Shown here piece by piece: positions 1 to 12,528 of a stretch of DNA of 64,000 nt. Position numbers and translations under genes: made by a program. The DNA is taken from assembly GCF_016545825.1 (NCBI RefSeq), contig NC_052617.1:630001-694000 (forward strand), in the 5' to 3' direction. The notes under the pieces were generated by a model. It searched no databases. It was not told the DNA's origin and saw only the letters and a program-made list of their open reading frames with translations. Numbering within the stretch: the stretch's first letter is position 1; each line of letters opens with the position of its first letter. This DNA is from Eucalyptus grandis (Eukaryota; Streptophyta; Magnoliopsida; Myrtales; Myrtaceae).

Positions 1-19
1 ATGATTTTGACCATATTCA

Positions 20-265
20 AAATGTCTACGACGTTTGTGACTTCGAATGCAAAGCCCAGGCTAGCCTTAGGAATTGAATGTGTTCCATAGCCTAGATATT
101 CCTTAATCCTAAATATTTTCAAACATTTTAAAAATCTTGTTTTGACAACATGAAAGTCACGATTTGAATTGTATTCAAAATACCTTCGATGCTTATAACT
201 TCTAATGTGAGGCCCAGGCTAGCTTTGGCAATTGAATGACTTTCATAGCAGAGACATCACGTTGT
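20..265. repeat. two diverged copies of a ~165 bp unit
   Basis: Two segments, near 30-110 and near 190-265, share the same order of words (a 'gcccaggctagc' core, then 'aattgaatg', then 'catagc'). The second copy is diverged by substitutions and small indels. This looks like the edge of a tandem array or transposon untranslated region entering from the left of the window. No coding potential was recognised. Confidence 0.5.
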
Positions 266-980
266 CTCAAAAATTTACATGAATGATTTTGAGATATGGT
301 TTTTTTTTTTTTAAAAATATCACATGTACCCTTCATATATATCATCCCATCATGCATTAAAAATTGCTTGTGTTTGTGATTGGCGCATGCCCATGGTAAT
401 AAGTGACCTACCGACGGTTCACTTTCTTGCTTGATTGGTTGAGAAATAAGGTTCAAAAGACCTGCATGCATGTTTACATCTTTGCAATACATGTGATTTT
501 TTAGATGAATGGTAGGATCGATGCATGATATCGAGGGAAAACCCTAGGATCACATGAATCGTTCAATTATGAGACTTATACGCATTATTAGCCATGTGAG
601 AATACAATTGGTCAACGATTGCTATAAGTCACAAAAATAGATTGGGTAGGTGTCTTAGTGGGGCCTTCGCATGAAAGACAAAGGCCGACCCCGAGACCCC
701 AAAATTTGACTTTTGTATTGCACTTCATTTAAATGATTGATTTTAATATGATATTTTTTTTTATTGTTTTGATGTGTATGCTCGTTTCTTTCCATTGTAT
801 GCACCTGGTAATAAGTTTTTTATATTAGGATTAGATTAGAACCCCGAAGATGGAGAAAATGCGAAGACGATGGAAGTCCATGTCCATTCCAGCCATTATT
901 ATGTACTATTCATTTCCCGACATATGTCTTGGGTTTCATTTGTTATATAAAACCCGACGAGTTGCGACTTTTTCAATTGT

Positions 981-983
<3 letters not shown>
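266..983. other. AT-rich non-coding DNA, no gene seen
   Basis: The stretch has low GC, homopolymer runs and no recognisable protein or RNA gene. It may belong to the same decayed retroelement as the LTR-like end at 1245-1857, but I could not find a TG-starting LTR boundary in it. Confidence 0.4.

Positions 984-1038
<55 letters not shown>
984..1038. repeat. (TA)n microsatellite
   Basis: An uninterrupted TA dinucleotide run of about 55 bases. It produces a spurious IYIYIY reading frame on the plus strand that is not a gene. Confidence 0.97.
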
Positions 1039-1041
<3 letters not shown>

Positions 1042-1244
1042 ATTGCATGATAGATTTATTACTTTCCTTGATTGTTTACTTACTGTCTTGCAATTTCAAT
1101 TCCATTAATTACTTTATTTTCTTGTTTTTTCTAGAAATATAATAGAATGAAAATAACCAACCACTCATGATCAAGTAGTTTAGGACAAATGATCCCAAAA
1201 ATATAAAAAGAAATGCATTGACATGTTAGGAAAAAACAACATAC

Positions 1245-1857
1245 TGTTTAGATATCGAAAATGCGTTAATAGAAATATTAACGTAACCCAAGTCTTCAAA
1301 CCTAGATATTTGGTTGCGTAGAAATTGAGGGAACACTCCCGACCCTCGATTGGATTTTCTAGCTGACCCCCAAAATAAGGCTAGTGGCGACTCCAGTCTT
1401 ATTTTTATGTTGTCTTAAACAACTAATCCGTACAAATAATCTGTCATGCGGGGTATGAGTTTCGATAAAACTCACGATGGTTTAGCACACTCGACACGGG
1501 AATAACCCAAAGGATGAAGTGATGCCATCCTTATGGGTGAGCCTAGCGAGAGGGCTACCATGGTAAAGGTACCCTTAAATCCAATATCCACACCTGACCC
1601 CTTCTTCTAAGGTGTGCCACTCGTGTGGGTATGGATTGCAACACTCCGTTGTCACGCGAGGTACAAGCTTGGGAGAGCTCGTGGTCTTGTGGAGGGAACT
1701 CACGAGAGGCTTGATCCAAAAGGCGAGGTGATGACGAATTTTGGAATGCGAGCCGTGAGAGAACTCTCGTGACCAAGTACCCCTAAACCCGACCTTTCTC
1801 CCTTTCCTCTCCTCGCAATGATGAGGGATTCGAGGGCAGTGGGATTAGGTCACGACA
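1245..1857 (+). mobile_element. degraded 3' part of a Tat/Ogre-type LTR
   Basis: The segment 1255-1410 follows, word by word, the terminal part of the LTRs of the large element at 14806-32974. It shows a 'taccgaaaggg'-like start, a 'gtaaccaagtc' block, a 'ggttgcgtag' block, an 'aatcgaccc'-like block and the diagnostic 'agtggcgactcca'. The downstream end 'ggtcacgaca' at 1848-1857 corresponds to the 'ggtcgcgaca' terminus of the intact element. The copy is much diverged, and its left boundary and TSD could not be located, so it is either a truncated LTR or part of an element extending to the left. Confidence 0.6.
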
Positions 1858-3618
1858 ATTACCAGCCTCTTTTCTTCATGCTGTCCATTTGCTACCAGCA
1901 GCGTCCACGCATCCTCTCATTGAATCAATGCCACTCGACCAACGTCCATCTCCACTAAAGCACCCTTGTAGCAGCCCACGAGGTCAGCCCACCTCGTGTC
2001 CATTGTGGAACAACCCTGCCATCGGCTGCCATTTCACTTTCGCGGAACTGAAACAACGTGACTAGCAACGCAAGAGTAGAAACCCAGCTCAACTGTGAGC
2101 TTTGCTAGGCCGATTTCAGCCTAGTCTGGGCTCTCGTTGGTGCCACCGCTTCAGAGTTCATCGGCTGCTGTCATGTCGCCATCGCCGTGAACCGGTTTTC
2201 ACATTAATCTGGTGAGTTTACTCAGTTAATCGTTTATGCATGTTAGGTGGTTAGAGTAGTGCAATTAGTAGGTAGATAGGTCATAGTATTTATCTAGATA
2301 GGTTTGGAAATTTTCCGAACCCTTCTCGGCTTTTAATTAGGTTTTTCTGACCTAAGTGTGCTTTTTACTATTTATTAGTATTTATTAATTAATTTTCGTA
2401 ATTGTTTAATTAATTATTATTTTCCAGAAATTAGACTGGGATAGTCGGTGACCGAAATTTTATGTTGATCGCAATGGTATAATGGTTTATTTAATTGAGT
2501 GCTAGTTTGTGCAATTTGAGTGTGAATTGTAATTTTGGGATATTTATCCCAAAATTTCATAATTTCGGTATTTAATTAGAAAATCACCAAGCGTCAGTTT
2601 ACAGCGTCAAAAATGTTTTCATCGATTATATAATTAGTGGGAGTTTTTAAAGTAAAGATATTATATTTTTGGTGGAGGTTGACCGTATACCCACACATGA
2701 TTATTTTTATTGGGTCTGATAAAAGTGGCAAAATGATTGGTTGGGTAGAATGGTATACTATATTAGCTTGAGGGCTTTGATATATCAGCTTAGAGTGAGC
2801 AATATAACCTAAGTATCACACAGTTTCGGTGAGCAATTAAATATCACACAATATCGGTGAGCAATTAAGTATCACACGGTTTTGGTGAGCATTAGTCGTA
2901 TACTATATCAGCTTGAGGGCTTCGATTTATTAGCTTAAGGTAAGTAGTATACGTTGATATTAGCTCTTGGCGAGCATTTCTATCTATATTCATCTTAGGG
3001 TGAGCAGTTCTTGATGTGATAAGACTTTATAGATAGTATTGAATGGGTTGACCAAGAGATGGTCTTGATGACATGGAATCAACTAGGTCAATATTGATTG
3101 ATGACTCGATTTGATTTGATGCTTTAATGTGTTGAAGTGATTCGTTGAATTTATAAATTATACTAACTTGCAGGAAGGAATAGAGGTAAATGTAAGTTCT
3201 CTAACTTGTGCTTGTGTTTAGGCAGCCCTTGAAGAGAATTTTCTTCCTAGTCGGGACTTAAGGGGTGAACTTGCTAAGACGTCATCTCACCCTGTTGTAA
3301 GATGACATTTTCAGGTCCCTAGAATGAAGAACTCAGAGCTTGAGGCGGAAAAGTCAGAAGTATTCTTTTGAAGATGGACCTCCTGTACTTAGACCTTAGG
3401 CTTGGCCTCTGTTTGTAAACCAGATTGTGGTTTTTAATAATGTGTTGATTTGAAAGTTGTTGCCCTGCTTTTCTATCTCATGTCTGTTGTGGTCAAGGGA
3501 CTAGTAATTCGCTTCCATATGCGCATTAAAATGAATGAGTCAGCGACGTGTCCTAGGACGTTGTTATTTAATCGACCATAGAGGGATGGGCACACGCTCG
3601 AAGGATTGGGGTGTGACA
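1858..3618 (+). mobile_element. degraded LTR of a second long-LTR family (related to the solo LTR at 40378-43679)
   Basis: The right part (about 3170-3618) matches, in inverted orientation, blocks of the solo LTR at 40378-43679. These are a 'ggggtgaacttgctaagac' block, a 'ttgtaaac' block, a 'cctgcttttctatc' block and a terminal 'gtgaca'. The part at 2200-2290 resembles that LTR's 'ggtgagttta' and 'ttaggtggttaga' blocks. The left boundary is uncertain because the canonical start of the family was not found. No open protein domain is present. Internal short repeats are listed separately. Confidence 0.5.
2752..2960 (+). repeat. short tandem repeats (28 bp x3) inside a ~156 bp duplication
   Basis: A 28-base unit containing 'tatcacaca' and 'cggtgagcaatta' occurs three times between 2812 and 2895 with exact 28-base spacing. 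It is flanked by two copies of a 'gtatactatat..agcttgagggctt' block beginning near 2752 and 2908. Array structure of this kind is common inside long plant LTRs. No function can be read from it. Confidence 0.8.
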
Positions 3619-4690
3619 ACTTACAAGGCGTACACATGCTCCACTCGTGCACAGAAGTATATAAATATCGATTGTTTATTTCTTCATGTCGGATATGATT
3701 TCATATTAATCATTCTAAATTAATCTAACATGACAAATTTATTAAGATGAGCGGTAGTAACAAAGAGTTGAAATTTTGTTTCCAAGAGTTTTTTAATTGC
3801 CTAAGTAATATCAAAATCAAGGTGATCATGAGCCTAGTAATTTAGATATCTACAAAATTTATGCCCCAATCTACAATCCATTAGGACTAGAGGTAACAAA
3901 ATGGGTTGAAAATCCATTTGTTAACTTACATATTATGGGGCCGATCATATATGTGTTAACTAAATTTTGCCAAATGGGTTGATATGCATTTGGCTAGTAA
4001 AATCTAATGCAATATGGGTTTTTAATGGGTCTAAAGCCGAAGCCACCTGCCGTCTCTCTTCACTTGTCTTCAAATTTAGGTCGGGGGTTTTCAGGTGAGG
4101 CAACTGTTTTTGCAGTTTTATCATTTACTAATAATCTTCTGCCTTTTTTTTTTTTTTCAAAATTAAAGAATAGTAAAAGATTTATGATCTTTCAAGCTTT
4201 AAAAAATCGTGAAAATTAGTATATAAGTTTACTTGTCAATATTTATTGACTTATTGTCTTAAGAGATGTTGGATAATTCATTGTGAAACTTGAAAAAATT
4301 GTAATAAAAAAAGTCACAAATAAGTTGAAAATCATTCAAAACCTTATATAACTATCAATAGTTTTTGTTTTCATTTACACATTACATGCATAGCATAAAA
4401 GTACTTGTTTTTAAATGTCTATGCGTTTTACTAACAAGGGAATACGAGTTGGGTCAAATATGAGTTACTGAATTTGTATTACATATAAATGGATGAAAAT
4501 TGATTAAATTAGTTGATATTAAACCATTTAATCAATTTTCGACCCAACACAAACCTAACTTGACTCACATTTTAACAGCCCTAATTAGGACCAAAATCCA
4601 ACTCATCTGGTTTTGACGATCCGATCATTGATTTATTACATAAAAATTAGGGATTAATTTTAATCCCTAAAAAAATAAAAAAAAAATAAA
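3619..4690. other. AT-rich intergenic DNA, no gene seen
   Basis: The reading frames here are short and lack any recognisable domain. Poly-T near 4147-4160 and poly-A near 4670-4690 are present. Nothing supports a gene or a defined repeat. Confidence 0.4.
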
Positions 4691-4699
4691 ATTCATCAG

Positions 4700-7214
4700 A
4701 GCAAATAAAAGGAAGAAATGGAGAAAATCAATCTGATTGATTATGCATGAAAGTTGGAAATTTCAAATTTTGTTAAATGCGGAAGCAATTAGAAAATCAG
4801 GTGATTTTTTTTTTTTTGATTGGAAGAAAATCAAGTGATTAAAGGGCAAAGATTTTGATAAAATGAAAGCAATCGAAACAAGATTAAGCTGATTGCAAAA
4901 TCGCACTTCAATACACAGCCAAATTGATGCAACAGAAGAATGGAAACTCGAAAAATACTGTAGAAAACGGCTGATTGGAATCACTATAAAAGAGTCACAA
5001 TTTTTGTGACCAAGGGGTGGAAGAATTGAAAAAGTTTCGGGAGGGAATTCGGAAAAAGAAAAAATCGAGAGGAAATTCGTGTGAGAAAAAGTCTTCGTCA
5101 GAGAAAACCATTTCTCTTTTCTTTCTCTGACAAGAAAAAGGAAAAGTGAGAAGCAGAGAGAAGAGACAGAGGGTGACGTGCGACAGATGAGAGAAAAGAA
5201 AAAAAGAAAGAAAAAAAGGAAAAAAGGAAACGCTTCGTCTTCTTCAGCGAGCCATCTGCTGCCTTGTCTCTGCCGCTGCCGCTGCTCCGGTGCCCTCCGA
5301 CGACCGCGCCCGCGCCACCGCACTCGCACCGCCGCGCCTCCACCTCCGCCGCGCCCCGCCTCGTCTGCTGCCCACACCGACCCGCGACGACCCGACGCCG
5401 CTCTACCGATCTCGCCTGCGACGCTCGCAGCACTGCCTCTGCGTGCCTGACCACCGAAACCCGCGATCTGCAACTCGCAAGCACCACCGCCGACGCTCCC
5501 TACAACCCGCTGATCCAGCCACCATTCGCCTCCGCCCGCGAGCCAGAACTCGAACCCGCTGCAACGCCGGTTTCCCCCTTCGCCGGAGCCCGACGCCACC
5601 GCGCCTCAGCCACCACGCCTCCGCCTCTACAGCAACCGACGCCGCCGCGCCTCTGCACCTGCGAGCTCACTCCGACGCTACTGCAATACCAGTCACCGCT
5701 GCAACTCCGAGCGCCGACGACCGCGCGTCTCCCTCCGCCCGTACCTCCTGTTGCCGACAACGCTGCACGCTCGCCGACGCCTCCCGTCGCCGACGCCACA
5801 GCATCTCTGCCCTTGCCGGAGCTGCGACGCCGGCCATCCGACCTCCTCGTCGCCGCACACAACCCCATTGCGCTGCTGTCCTCCATGCAATACCCCCTTA
5901 GGTGGTTTATTTTTCATTTATTTTATTCTATTTTTATTCATTCATTTATTTTAAGTTTTGTTATTGCTTAAGTTAGAACATGATATATCAATGTTAATTA
6001 TTTGTATAGTTTAGGCATTAACAGCAGGGGTTTTGCCTAAAATTATTGTAATTATTAATTTGATCCGTAAAATGTCGAATCATTTTTTTAATTATATTAA
6101 TTTTTGAGTATTTTGATAGTATTTTAATTGTTAAATCATTATAGTTATTAATTTGATTCGTAAGATTTCATATTAGATTTTTAATTATTTTGAACCATTT
6201 TTGATATGTAGTGATATTTAGGGTTAAAGTAATCTTTAATTTAACCCGTAAGACACCAAGTTTATTTTTTCAATTATTTTAATCATTTATTTGCTTGTTT
6301 AGATGTTATGTTCATATGATAATTGCTTGTCTTGGAAAAACACTAAAAAAAAAAAAAAAAAAATCAAATCTTGCATCAAAATATGTTGGTTTCATAAATT
6401 AAGGTTGCATTTTAAATTTGCACATTTAGATGATTTTTGAAATAAATTAGGGTCGAATAAAAATAATCTTTTAACATAGGGTCTTAGACAATGTTTGCAC
6501 ATTTTAATAATTTCATCATTTAAAAATAATAATTTTCTAAGATAGAATAGGGTTTAAGTCATATTAATCCCTAAAATAAATTAAAAAATTATTCATTTAG
6601 ATAGTTTAATTAGGGTTTTTATTAGTCCCGAATTTCAATAAAAATACAAAAAAAAAAATTAGGTGCATGTTAATTAGTTTGCATAATAGGTTCATTTAAT
6701 TAGGATTTGTTTGTTAGTAAAATTAGGTCGTGTAGTTAAAAATGCATTTTTATAAAAGAATTCTAATTTCCAAGAAAACCCCAAAAAAATTGTTTGCTTT
6801 GATGCAATTTATTTTTATTTATTGAATGTTTAATAATGATTAAGTACCCGTGTAGTCATTTTTTAACATGATAGTAATTTAGCTTAAAATAAATCCAAGC
6901 TGCTTGGAAAAATATTTAAAAAATAAATAAAAAATTGTACCGAAAGGGCAATAGAGAAATGTAGTGTAACCAAGTCCCTGTACCTATAGTTTCTAGTTCG
7001 TAGGTATAATACTCACATTATTTTACTTAGGCGTCTAATCGATCTACCATAAACCGATTAGTGGTGACTTTTAGTTAATAATCTTTTGTATGTTAAATAT
7101 TTGAACCTTAAGTTGCGAATTGGTAGGGGCTTGGGAAAGTCTGAGGTAAGTTTGAAAACTTAGTAGGCTATTAATCTAGTTTTAAGTAGTGCACTCAAAA
7201 TTTAGGTCGTGACA
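4700..7214 (+). mobile_element. degraded, possibly solo, Tat/Ogre-type LTR with GC-rich core
   Basis: The end of this block (6935-7214) is clearly homologous to the end of the intact LTRs at 16620-16914 and 32680-32974. It shares 'taccgaaagggca', a 'gtaaccaagtccc' block, an 'aatcgat' block, 'gattagtggtgac', 'ttgggaaagtctg' and the terminal 'ggtcgtgaca'. As in the intact LTRs, a very GC-rich stretch (about 5225-5890, rich in CCG and GCC) sits in the first half, followed by a long AT-rich tail. No TG-starting 5' boundary and no TSD could be assigned, so the left limit is approximate. Overlapping open frames on both strands of the GC-rich core are compositional artefacts. Confidence 0.6.
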
Positions 7215-7452
7215 ATAGTCATAGCTGGACACACTATTCCAACTAAAGAACCAAAGCAAGCACTGACCTTGATTTCGTCTTTCCTTCAAGGACAACCTCT
7301 TATCTCCTAGAAAAACATCTGACAATCTATCAAAGGGACAATATGTGTACACTTGGTTGCATTTCTATATGAATGCGGATTTTTCTTGAGAGAAGTGTCA
7401 AAAAAAAAATAAATCTAAACTCATTTCATTGGTGCAAATTTAGTCATATTCC

Positions 7453-8524
7453 TTTTAGGTAGTCTTTGGTGGGCTGGATACAATACCATATGGGATAACT
7501 TTGATCATATCTGGTATTTGGAGTGACACACAATCTGTATATAGCCCAAATGTAGTCTAGATTAAAAAAAAATAAAAAGAAAAAACCCACCTAGAGGGAG
7601 GGAGAGACTTGGATAGCATATGTGAAATTTAAAAAATTGATAAAAAATAATCATTTCTTTTTCCATTTTTGCGCTCGGGGATCGCCCTTCCTCTCTTTTG
7701 TCAAGCACCATAATCATCAAACTTCAATGGCCACCGCTCATCCCACCGGCGATGACCTGGCCCCACCTTCGGCCACCTGGAAAAGCGGTGCTGGAGCTTG
7801 TTGGCCCCTCTCTCCATATGCACCAACAAAGCGTCCTCGCAAACTCCCAGTGACCAGCCAGCAATTGTTGACGATAACTGTAGCAACTCCAACAATCTCA
7901 GCAAATCAAGCACTTCTTAAGGAGCCCACTACTTTATTTACTCCTTACAAGTTTTCCCGTTGAATTCCCTAGCAACAACACTCTTGCTAGAGTCAATTGT
8001 CTCTCCACTATTGTTGAAGAATTCGTTTTGGAAAGCCTCGACCATCTAAATCGATTTTCACTGCATCCGTGCCTTTTGTTCTTGCTGGCTGCGCCTTTCT
8101 CGCTGGTGCGTCCTCAAGTTCGATGGCCACACTCTTCATTGCCTCCTATTGTCGCTCAACTCCATCCTGGCAGGGAGTTTCGTGATCCTGATCAAAGCTT
8201 GGGGCCTCCTTCACAAGGAAGATGATCCGATGGAGGCAGTAGCTGGCACGACAGAGCTCCTCAACCGCATCACTTGAAGCGGTGAAGTCAGTGGTAGAGC
8301 ATGGCAAAATCCATTGGGAAGAGATGGTGTCTGACATGGATGGCAGATTGAGGAAGGATGAATAATTTTTTGAACTTTCATGATTTATTTATAAATTTTA
8401 ATCTTGCAAATCAAATATTCATCTTGATCAACAAACATTAGATGTGATATTTAAAATCATATCCTATCCTTTTCTTATCCAACGTTATCTTATTCAACAA
8501 ATATCTTTAGATGACCAAACACAA
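7453..8524. mobile_element. putative TIR element carrying a coding-like insert
   Basis: The left end reads 'gtctttggtgggctggata', and the right end, read on the opposite strand, begins 'gtgtttggtcatctaaagata'. Both are followed by 'ataa'-rich blocks, which suggests diverged terminal inverted repeats of the type seen in plant hAT/MITE-like families. Between them (about 7670-8350) the DNA is GC-richer, with coding-like composition and short open frames on plus (7725-7963, 8028-8225). The insert is not recognised. It could be captured exon sequence (Pack-type) or a gene relic. Confidence 0.35.
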
Positions 8525-8529
8525 TCTTA

Positions 8530-9513
8530 ATGATGCCAATTTAGTCCTAAACGTTTTGACATAATACCATTAGTCCTAAATTTTTTGATCTAATGCAATT
8601 TAGTTTTCCCGGCTAATTTTGGTCAAATATTGTAGACATGGACACCAGTCAGCCTATCTGGCACGATTGGCCTTGATGTGAATAAATTTTCATAATATTT
8701 CAATATTATTTTAATTATTTATTTCCTTTTTTTTATCTCCCTTTTTTCCTTTCTTTCCTTCTTCCTCCTGGTGACCTAGAGGTGAGGGACCTTGTCACCC
8801 TATGGCAATCCTCACTAGCTACTAGCAAGGTTGACCCAACCTCTAGCGAGCTCGCTAGGGGTCACTAAGGTGACCTCACACTCGGCTAGCAAGACTTGCC
8901 CTCATCGGATCTAGCAAGGGTCAAGACTTGCTAGATTCATTGGCCATGGGCCAGTCCCAACCTTGCTCGATCCGATGAGGTTGAGCCTTGCTCAGCCACG
9001 ATGAGGCTTGAGCCCTCACCAAAGGCCAATCTTTGACTTGACGGCCTCTTGCGAGGGCTCAAGCATTGCTAATGGCTGGGCAAGGCTCGAGCCTTGCCAG
9101 CCCAATGTGAGACCACCCTTGTGGCCTCTAGCGAGGTTGGGGCTCACTTAGCCATGGCAAGACTTGCTTTCATCGTTGTTGGCTTCACTAGTGGCTGGCA
9201 ACCCTCTCTAGAGTCCAACCAGGTTGAGGGTGACCTTGCCAACCCTTGCCTTTAACCAATCAACAAGCGACTAGAGGAAAAAGAAAGGTAACTAAAAAAA
9301 AGAAAAATAAATATTATTAAAAGTTGTCTAGTCAATGCTGATCGTGCCACATAAGCTTATCAATGTCTACATCAGCAAAATCCAGCCAAAATTAGTTGGA
9401 AGAACTGAATTAACACTAGGTCAAAAAGTTTAGGATTAAATTGACATTAATAAAAGGTTTATGATGAAATTTGTACAAATACAATAAGTTTAAAACTTTT
9501 TTGATACTTTTCC
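8530..9513. mobile_element. long-TIR Mutator-like element with GC-rich core (left end truncated)
   Basis: The right end, read on the minus strand, starts 'gggaaaagtatcaaaaaagt' and continues with 'caatttaatcctaaac'. The left end carries the matching 'ccaatttagtcctaaac' block, though the outermost ~20 bases are missing. The core (8765-9260) is a GC-rich field of degenerate words such as 'gcgaggct', 'tcgagcctt' and 'aaccttgc' on both strands. It is the same family as 11740-12528, 44514-45682 and 54862-56173. No transposase is encoded, so it is non-autonomous. Confidence 0.65.
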
Positions 9514-11036
9514 CAGTCTTTCTTATACTACTGTGAGACATAATTTGTAATTGCATAACCACAGCGACAATAGTGATGAACAAGTTCCAGGGCATCGTGG
9601 AGATTGTCCATAAATACTTTAGACCTTCCGGTGAAAGTAATTTAGCATCTGTGGTATTCTAAAAGTGAGCTTAGAAACATAAAAGACTCGACTCCGCTGT
9701 TTCAATTGATGATGCACAAGAATTTTGCTGCAGTTCATAATTAGGCAGGTTGGAGTATTTGTGATTGTAATAGAGGAGTATCATAAAAAATAGAGAAGTG
9801 CGGACACAGTTCTTGGCTACTAACCTTTGCCAGCATCGACTAAGATTTTAGCCTTCCCTAAATGATCGCTCCCTCTTGGGAAACAATCTTACACTATCGA
9901 TGCTATGATCTATGTTGATTTGACGCTCACTTCAACACGAATAAGCTTCAATAGTTTTCCACCTGATTGTATATGTATGAACTGTCATGTTAAGTGGGGT
10001 GATAGTGCAATTTCAAATATAAATAAAGCTATGAGAATGTCTTTTAGGATCCCTTGACATTATTTCAGACATACGATCCTAGATAGCTGAAAAGACTAGC
10101 ATATGACATGGTGTTACATGTCATTGTCAATTGTGTCATCATTAGAACATTTTCATTGGTAGACACATTAATTTCCAAGAAAATCGATATCTCCCATCGA
10201 CTGTACCAAACAAAACATCCTCCCAATTCATAACTTGCAAAAATAGCACAGAAATTATTGCCTTTGTCATGAACCACATAACATTCAAGTTGGGAATGTT
10301 GTACTGGTAGGATCATAAGAGTTGCGGTAGTTCAGCACTTTGCTTCCCAATGGCCATGTGGAACTTCAACATCCTCGGTTTAGAAATACACGAAAACCGA
10401 GAGATAGGGGCACTAATTAAATTCTAACAATGCTCTCGATACTTTTTAAACGTCACTTGTGCAAAGAAGTTCGATAGCAGAGACAGTGAGAATGAATTGA
10501 GCATGTAAGGAAACTATAGGTACTTGAGACCTCTGTAATTGCAGCTGAGTGAATGCGCAAGACGCATAATTACACGAAAAACAACACATGAGAAAAACCC
10601 ACAGAAGTGCCAAAGAGATTAGAGAACAAAGCCAGAAGGCTGCCTATGTCCAAGTGCCAAAGAAGCACAACAGCATGAATATGCAGTGAGCAAATTGCAG
10701 CGGTGCATATTCCAAATAAAACTGTACTTCATTTATGTCCTCTTCCGCATCACCGTGAACGCATTTCGTATGAACAACTTCTTTTCAATTTCATGGTCCA
10801 TCTAAGTTGTAGCTTGCTGTCGATACATACTTAAGAGGTGGCTTGACTCGATCTCAATCAACTTAGGCACGATCCATGTGGGTTAAATTCCTACGAGGAG
10901 TATTCAAGTGTGATCAGTTAAAGCTCCGACTATTTAGGATAATTTAACTTATAAATCCCTTTGCAAGAACTCTACCCTTTGATGTATAACTTAAAGTGTC
11001 AAAGATCTATCCTGCGAGAGGCAAACTTCAGCAATT

Positions 11037-11090
<54 letters not shown>

Positions 11091-11739
11091 TGTTCGATAT
11101 TCTTGAATTCATACTCCATCAAGATCTCTAATCGGAAGGATCACGCAATGACATTACAAAGGATAAGTGGTGGGGAAGCTGGGGAAATGTCTCGAGCCAT
11201 GTATTGATAATATATGGATTTGTTATATACGTCATGTTTTCAACAAAGGCGAGACGAATCACATCCAATATTGCTGACCTAAAAATTCCCAGTCTCCTTT
11301 CTTGATCAAATCTGTTTTCTCTCACGATAGAGGCTGATGATGCAAGTGCTTAAGATTCAGCAGATCTTCTTATTGCATCTTTCAAAAACCAGAATCCTTA
11401 ACATCCAATCGATCCTCATCTCGCCGATCCTCCCACCATCTCGCCAAACCAAATTTTGATACCAGTTGATAGGAAAATAAATTATTAAAAAGAAAAAATA
11501 GAGAAGCTGACACACACATATTAATCAGCAAGCGAAAAGTCATGGTGCCACACACTAGGCAATCTCTTCATCATCACTATCGATTTTCAAAGTTACAACT
11601 ACAAAAGACGTTGCTCAAATATATAGTAGGAGTCTAGGACACTATAATTACGATAGATTTTACATGAATGCCATGAGCAGTAGTGTTATTTTCTCTGCTT
11701 TAACATAAAAATTACATGTATGCCATTAGTAGCAAAAAA
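9514..11739. other. intergenic DNA with no recognised gene
   Basis: Short minus-strand frames at 10065-10316 and 11128-11325 have no recognisable domain. A PBS-like word 'ttttgatacca' at 11454-11464 (complement of TGGTATCAAAA) could mark a minus-strand copia/TRIM relic with its LTR to the right, but no matching LTR pair was found. A decayed gene on the minus strand cannot be excluded. Confidence 0.35.
11040..11087. repeat. (TA)n microsatellite
   Basis: An uninterrupted TA dinucleotide run of almost 50 bases. Confidence 0.97.
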
Positions 11740-12528
11740 GGGAAAATTGTCCAAAAATTCCTAAACATATTGTACATTTGTCAATAAATTTTTCAATTTT
11801 GTCAATTGAATGATAAATCTTTCAACATTTTGACTATTGAGTCCATTCGGCCAATTTTGACAAGAAATTGCTAACATTGATAAATTTTATTAAAATAATT
11901 TTCAATTTAATTATTTTTAATATTATTTTTAATTTCTTTTCTTCTCCTTTTCTTTCTATTTTTCCCCCTTTTCTTCCTCTGGCTAGTGGCCTAGCCTCCG
12001 GTGACCCATCAGAGGCTATGACTGACGAGGGTTTGCCTCACTGAGATCTAATGAGGGGCAACCTTGCTAGAGGCTAGTGAGAGTCAACCTTGCCGAAGGC
12101 TAGGGAGGGCAAGCCTCGCCCAAAGCTAGCGAGGTTGTCCATTGCCAGATTTTGATGAGGCTAGTGAGGTTGCCCCTCGCTAGATCCCAACGAGGGCGAC
12201 CCTGCATGAGGTTAGCAAGGCCAACCCTCGCTGATCGTAGTGACCAACCGGGAGGAAGAAAAGGGAAAATAATACAAAAAAGGAAGAAGAAAATGAAATT
12301 AAAATAAAAATTAAAAAATTAAAAAAACAATAAATTTTGTCAACAGCAGTGTCAATCGGGCCACGTAAAAAGACTGACATTCATATTAGCAAATTTTGAT
12401 CAAAGTTGGTCGAATGGACTCAATTGGCAAATGGTGAAACAGTTTAGGACTTGATTGGCAAAATTGAAAAGTTTAAAAGTGAATTGACAAAAGTATAAAA
12501 GGTTTAGAATTCTTTAGACAATTTTTCA
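11740..12528. mobile_element. long-TIR Mutator-like element with GC-rich core
   Basis: The left terminus 'gggaaaattgtccaaa' is matched at the right terminus by 'gacaatttttc' on the plus strand, its near inverse. The similarity continues inward for well over 100 bases ('tttgtcaat..', 'caattttgtcaattga', 'actattgagtccattcgg' against their complements). The core (11960-12250) is a field of 'gcgaggct/ctagcgagg' words. Flanking 10-mers 'tagcaaaaaa' and 'tagtaaaaag' agree at 8 of 10 positions, compatible with an old 9-10 bp TSD of Mutator-like transposons. No transposase is present. Confidence 0.7.

Noticed and set aside
850..1050. 66-codon frame ending in an Ile-Tyr run
   Set aside because: Translation of the TA microsatellite; no gene.
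4763..5971. Long overlapping open frames on both strands (up to 278 codons) rich in Arg, Pro, Ala or Gly
   Set aside because: They lie in the GC-rich core of a degraded LTR, overlap on several frames at once, and show no domain. GC-rich DNA lacks stops by composition.
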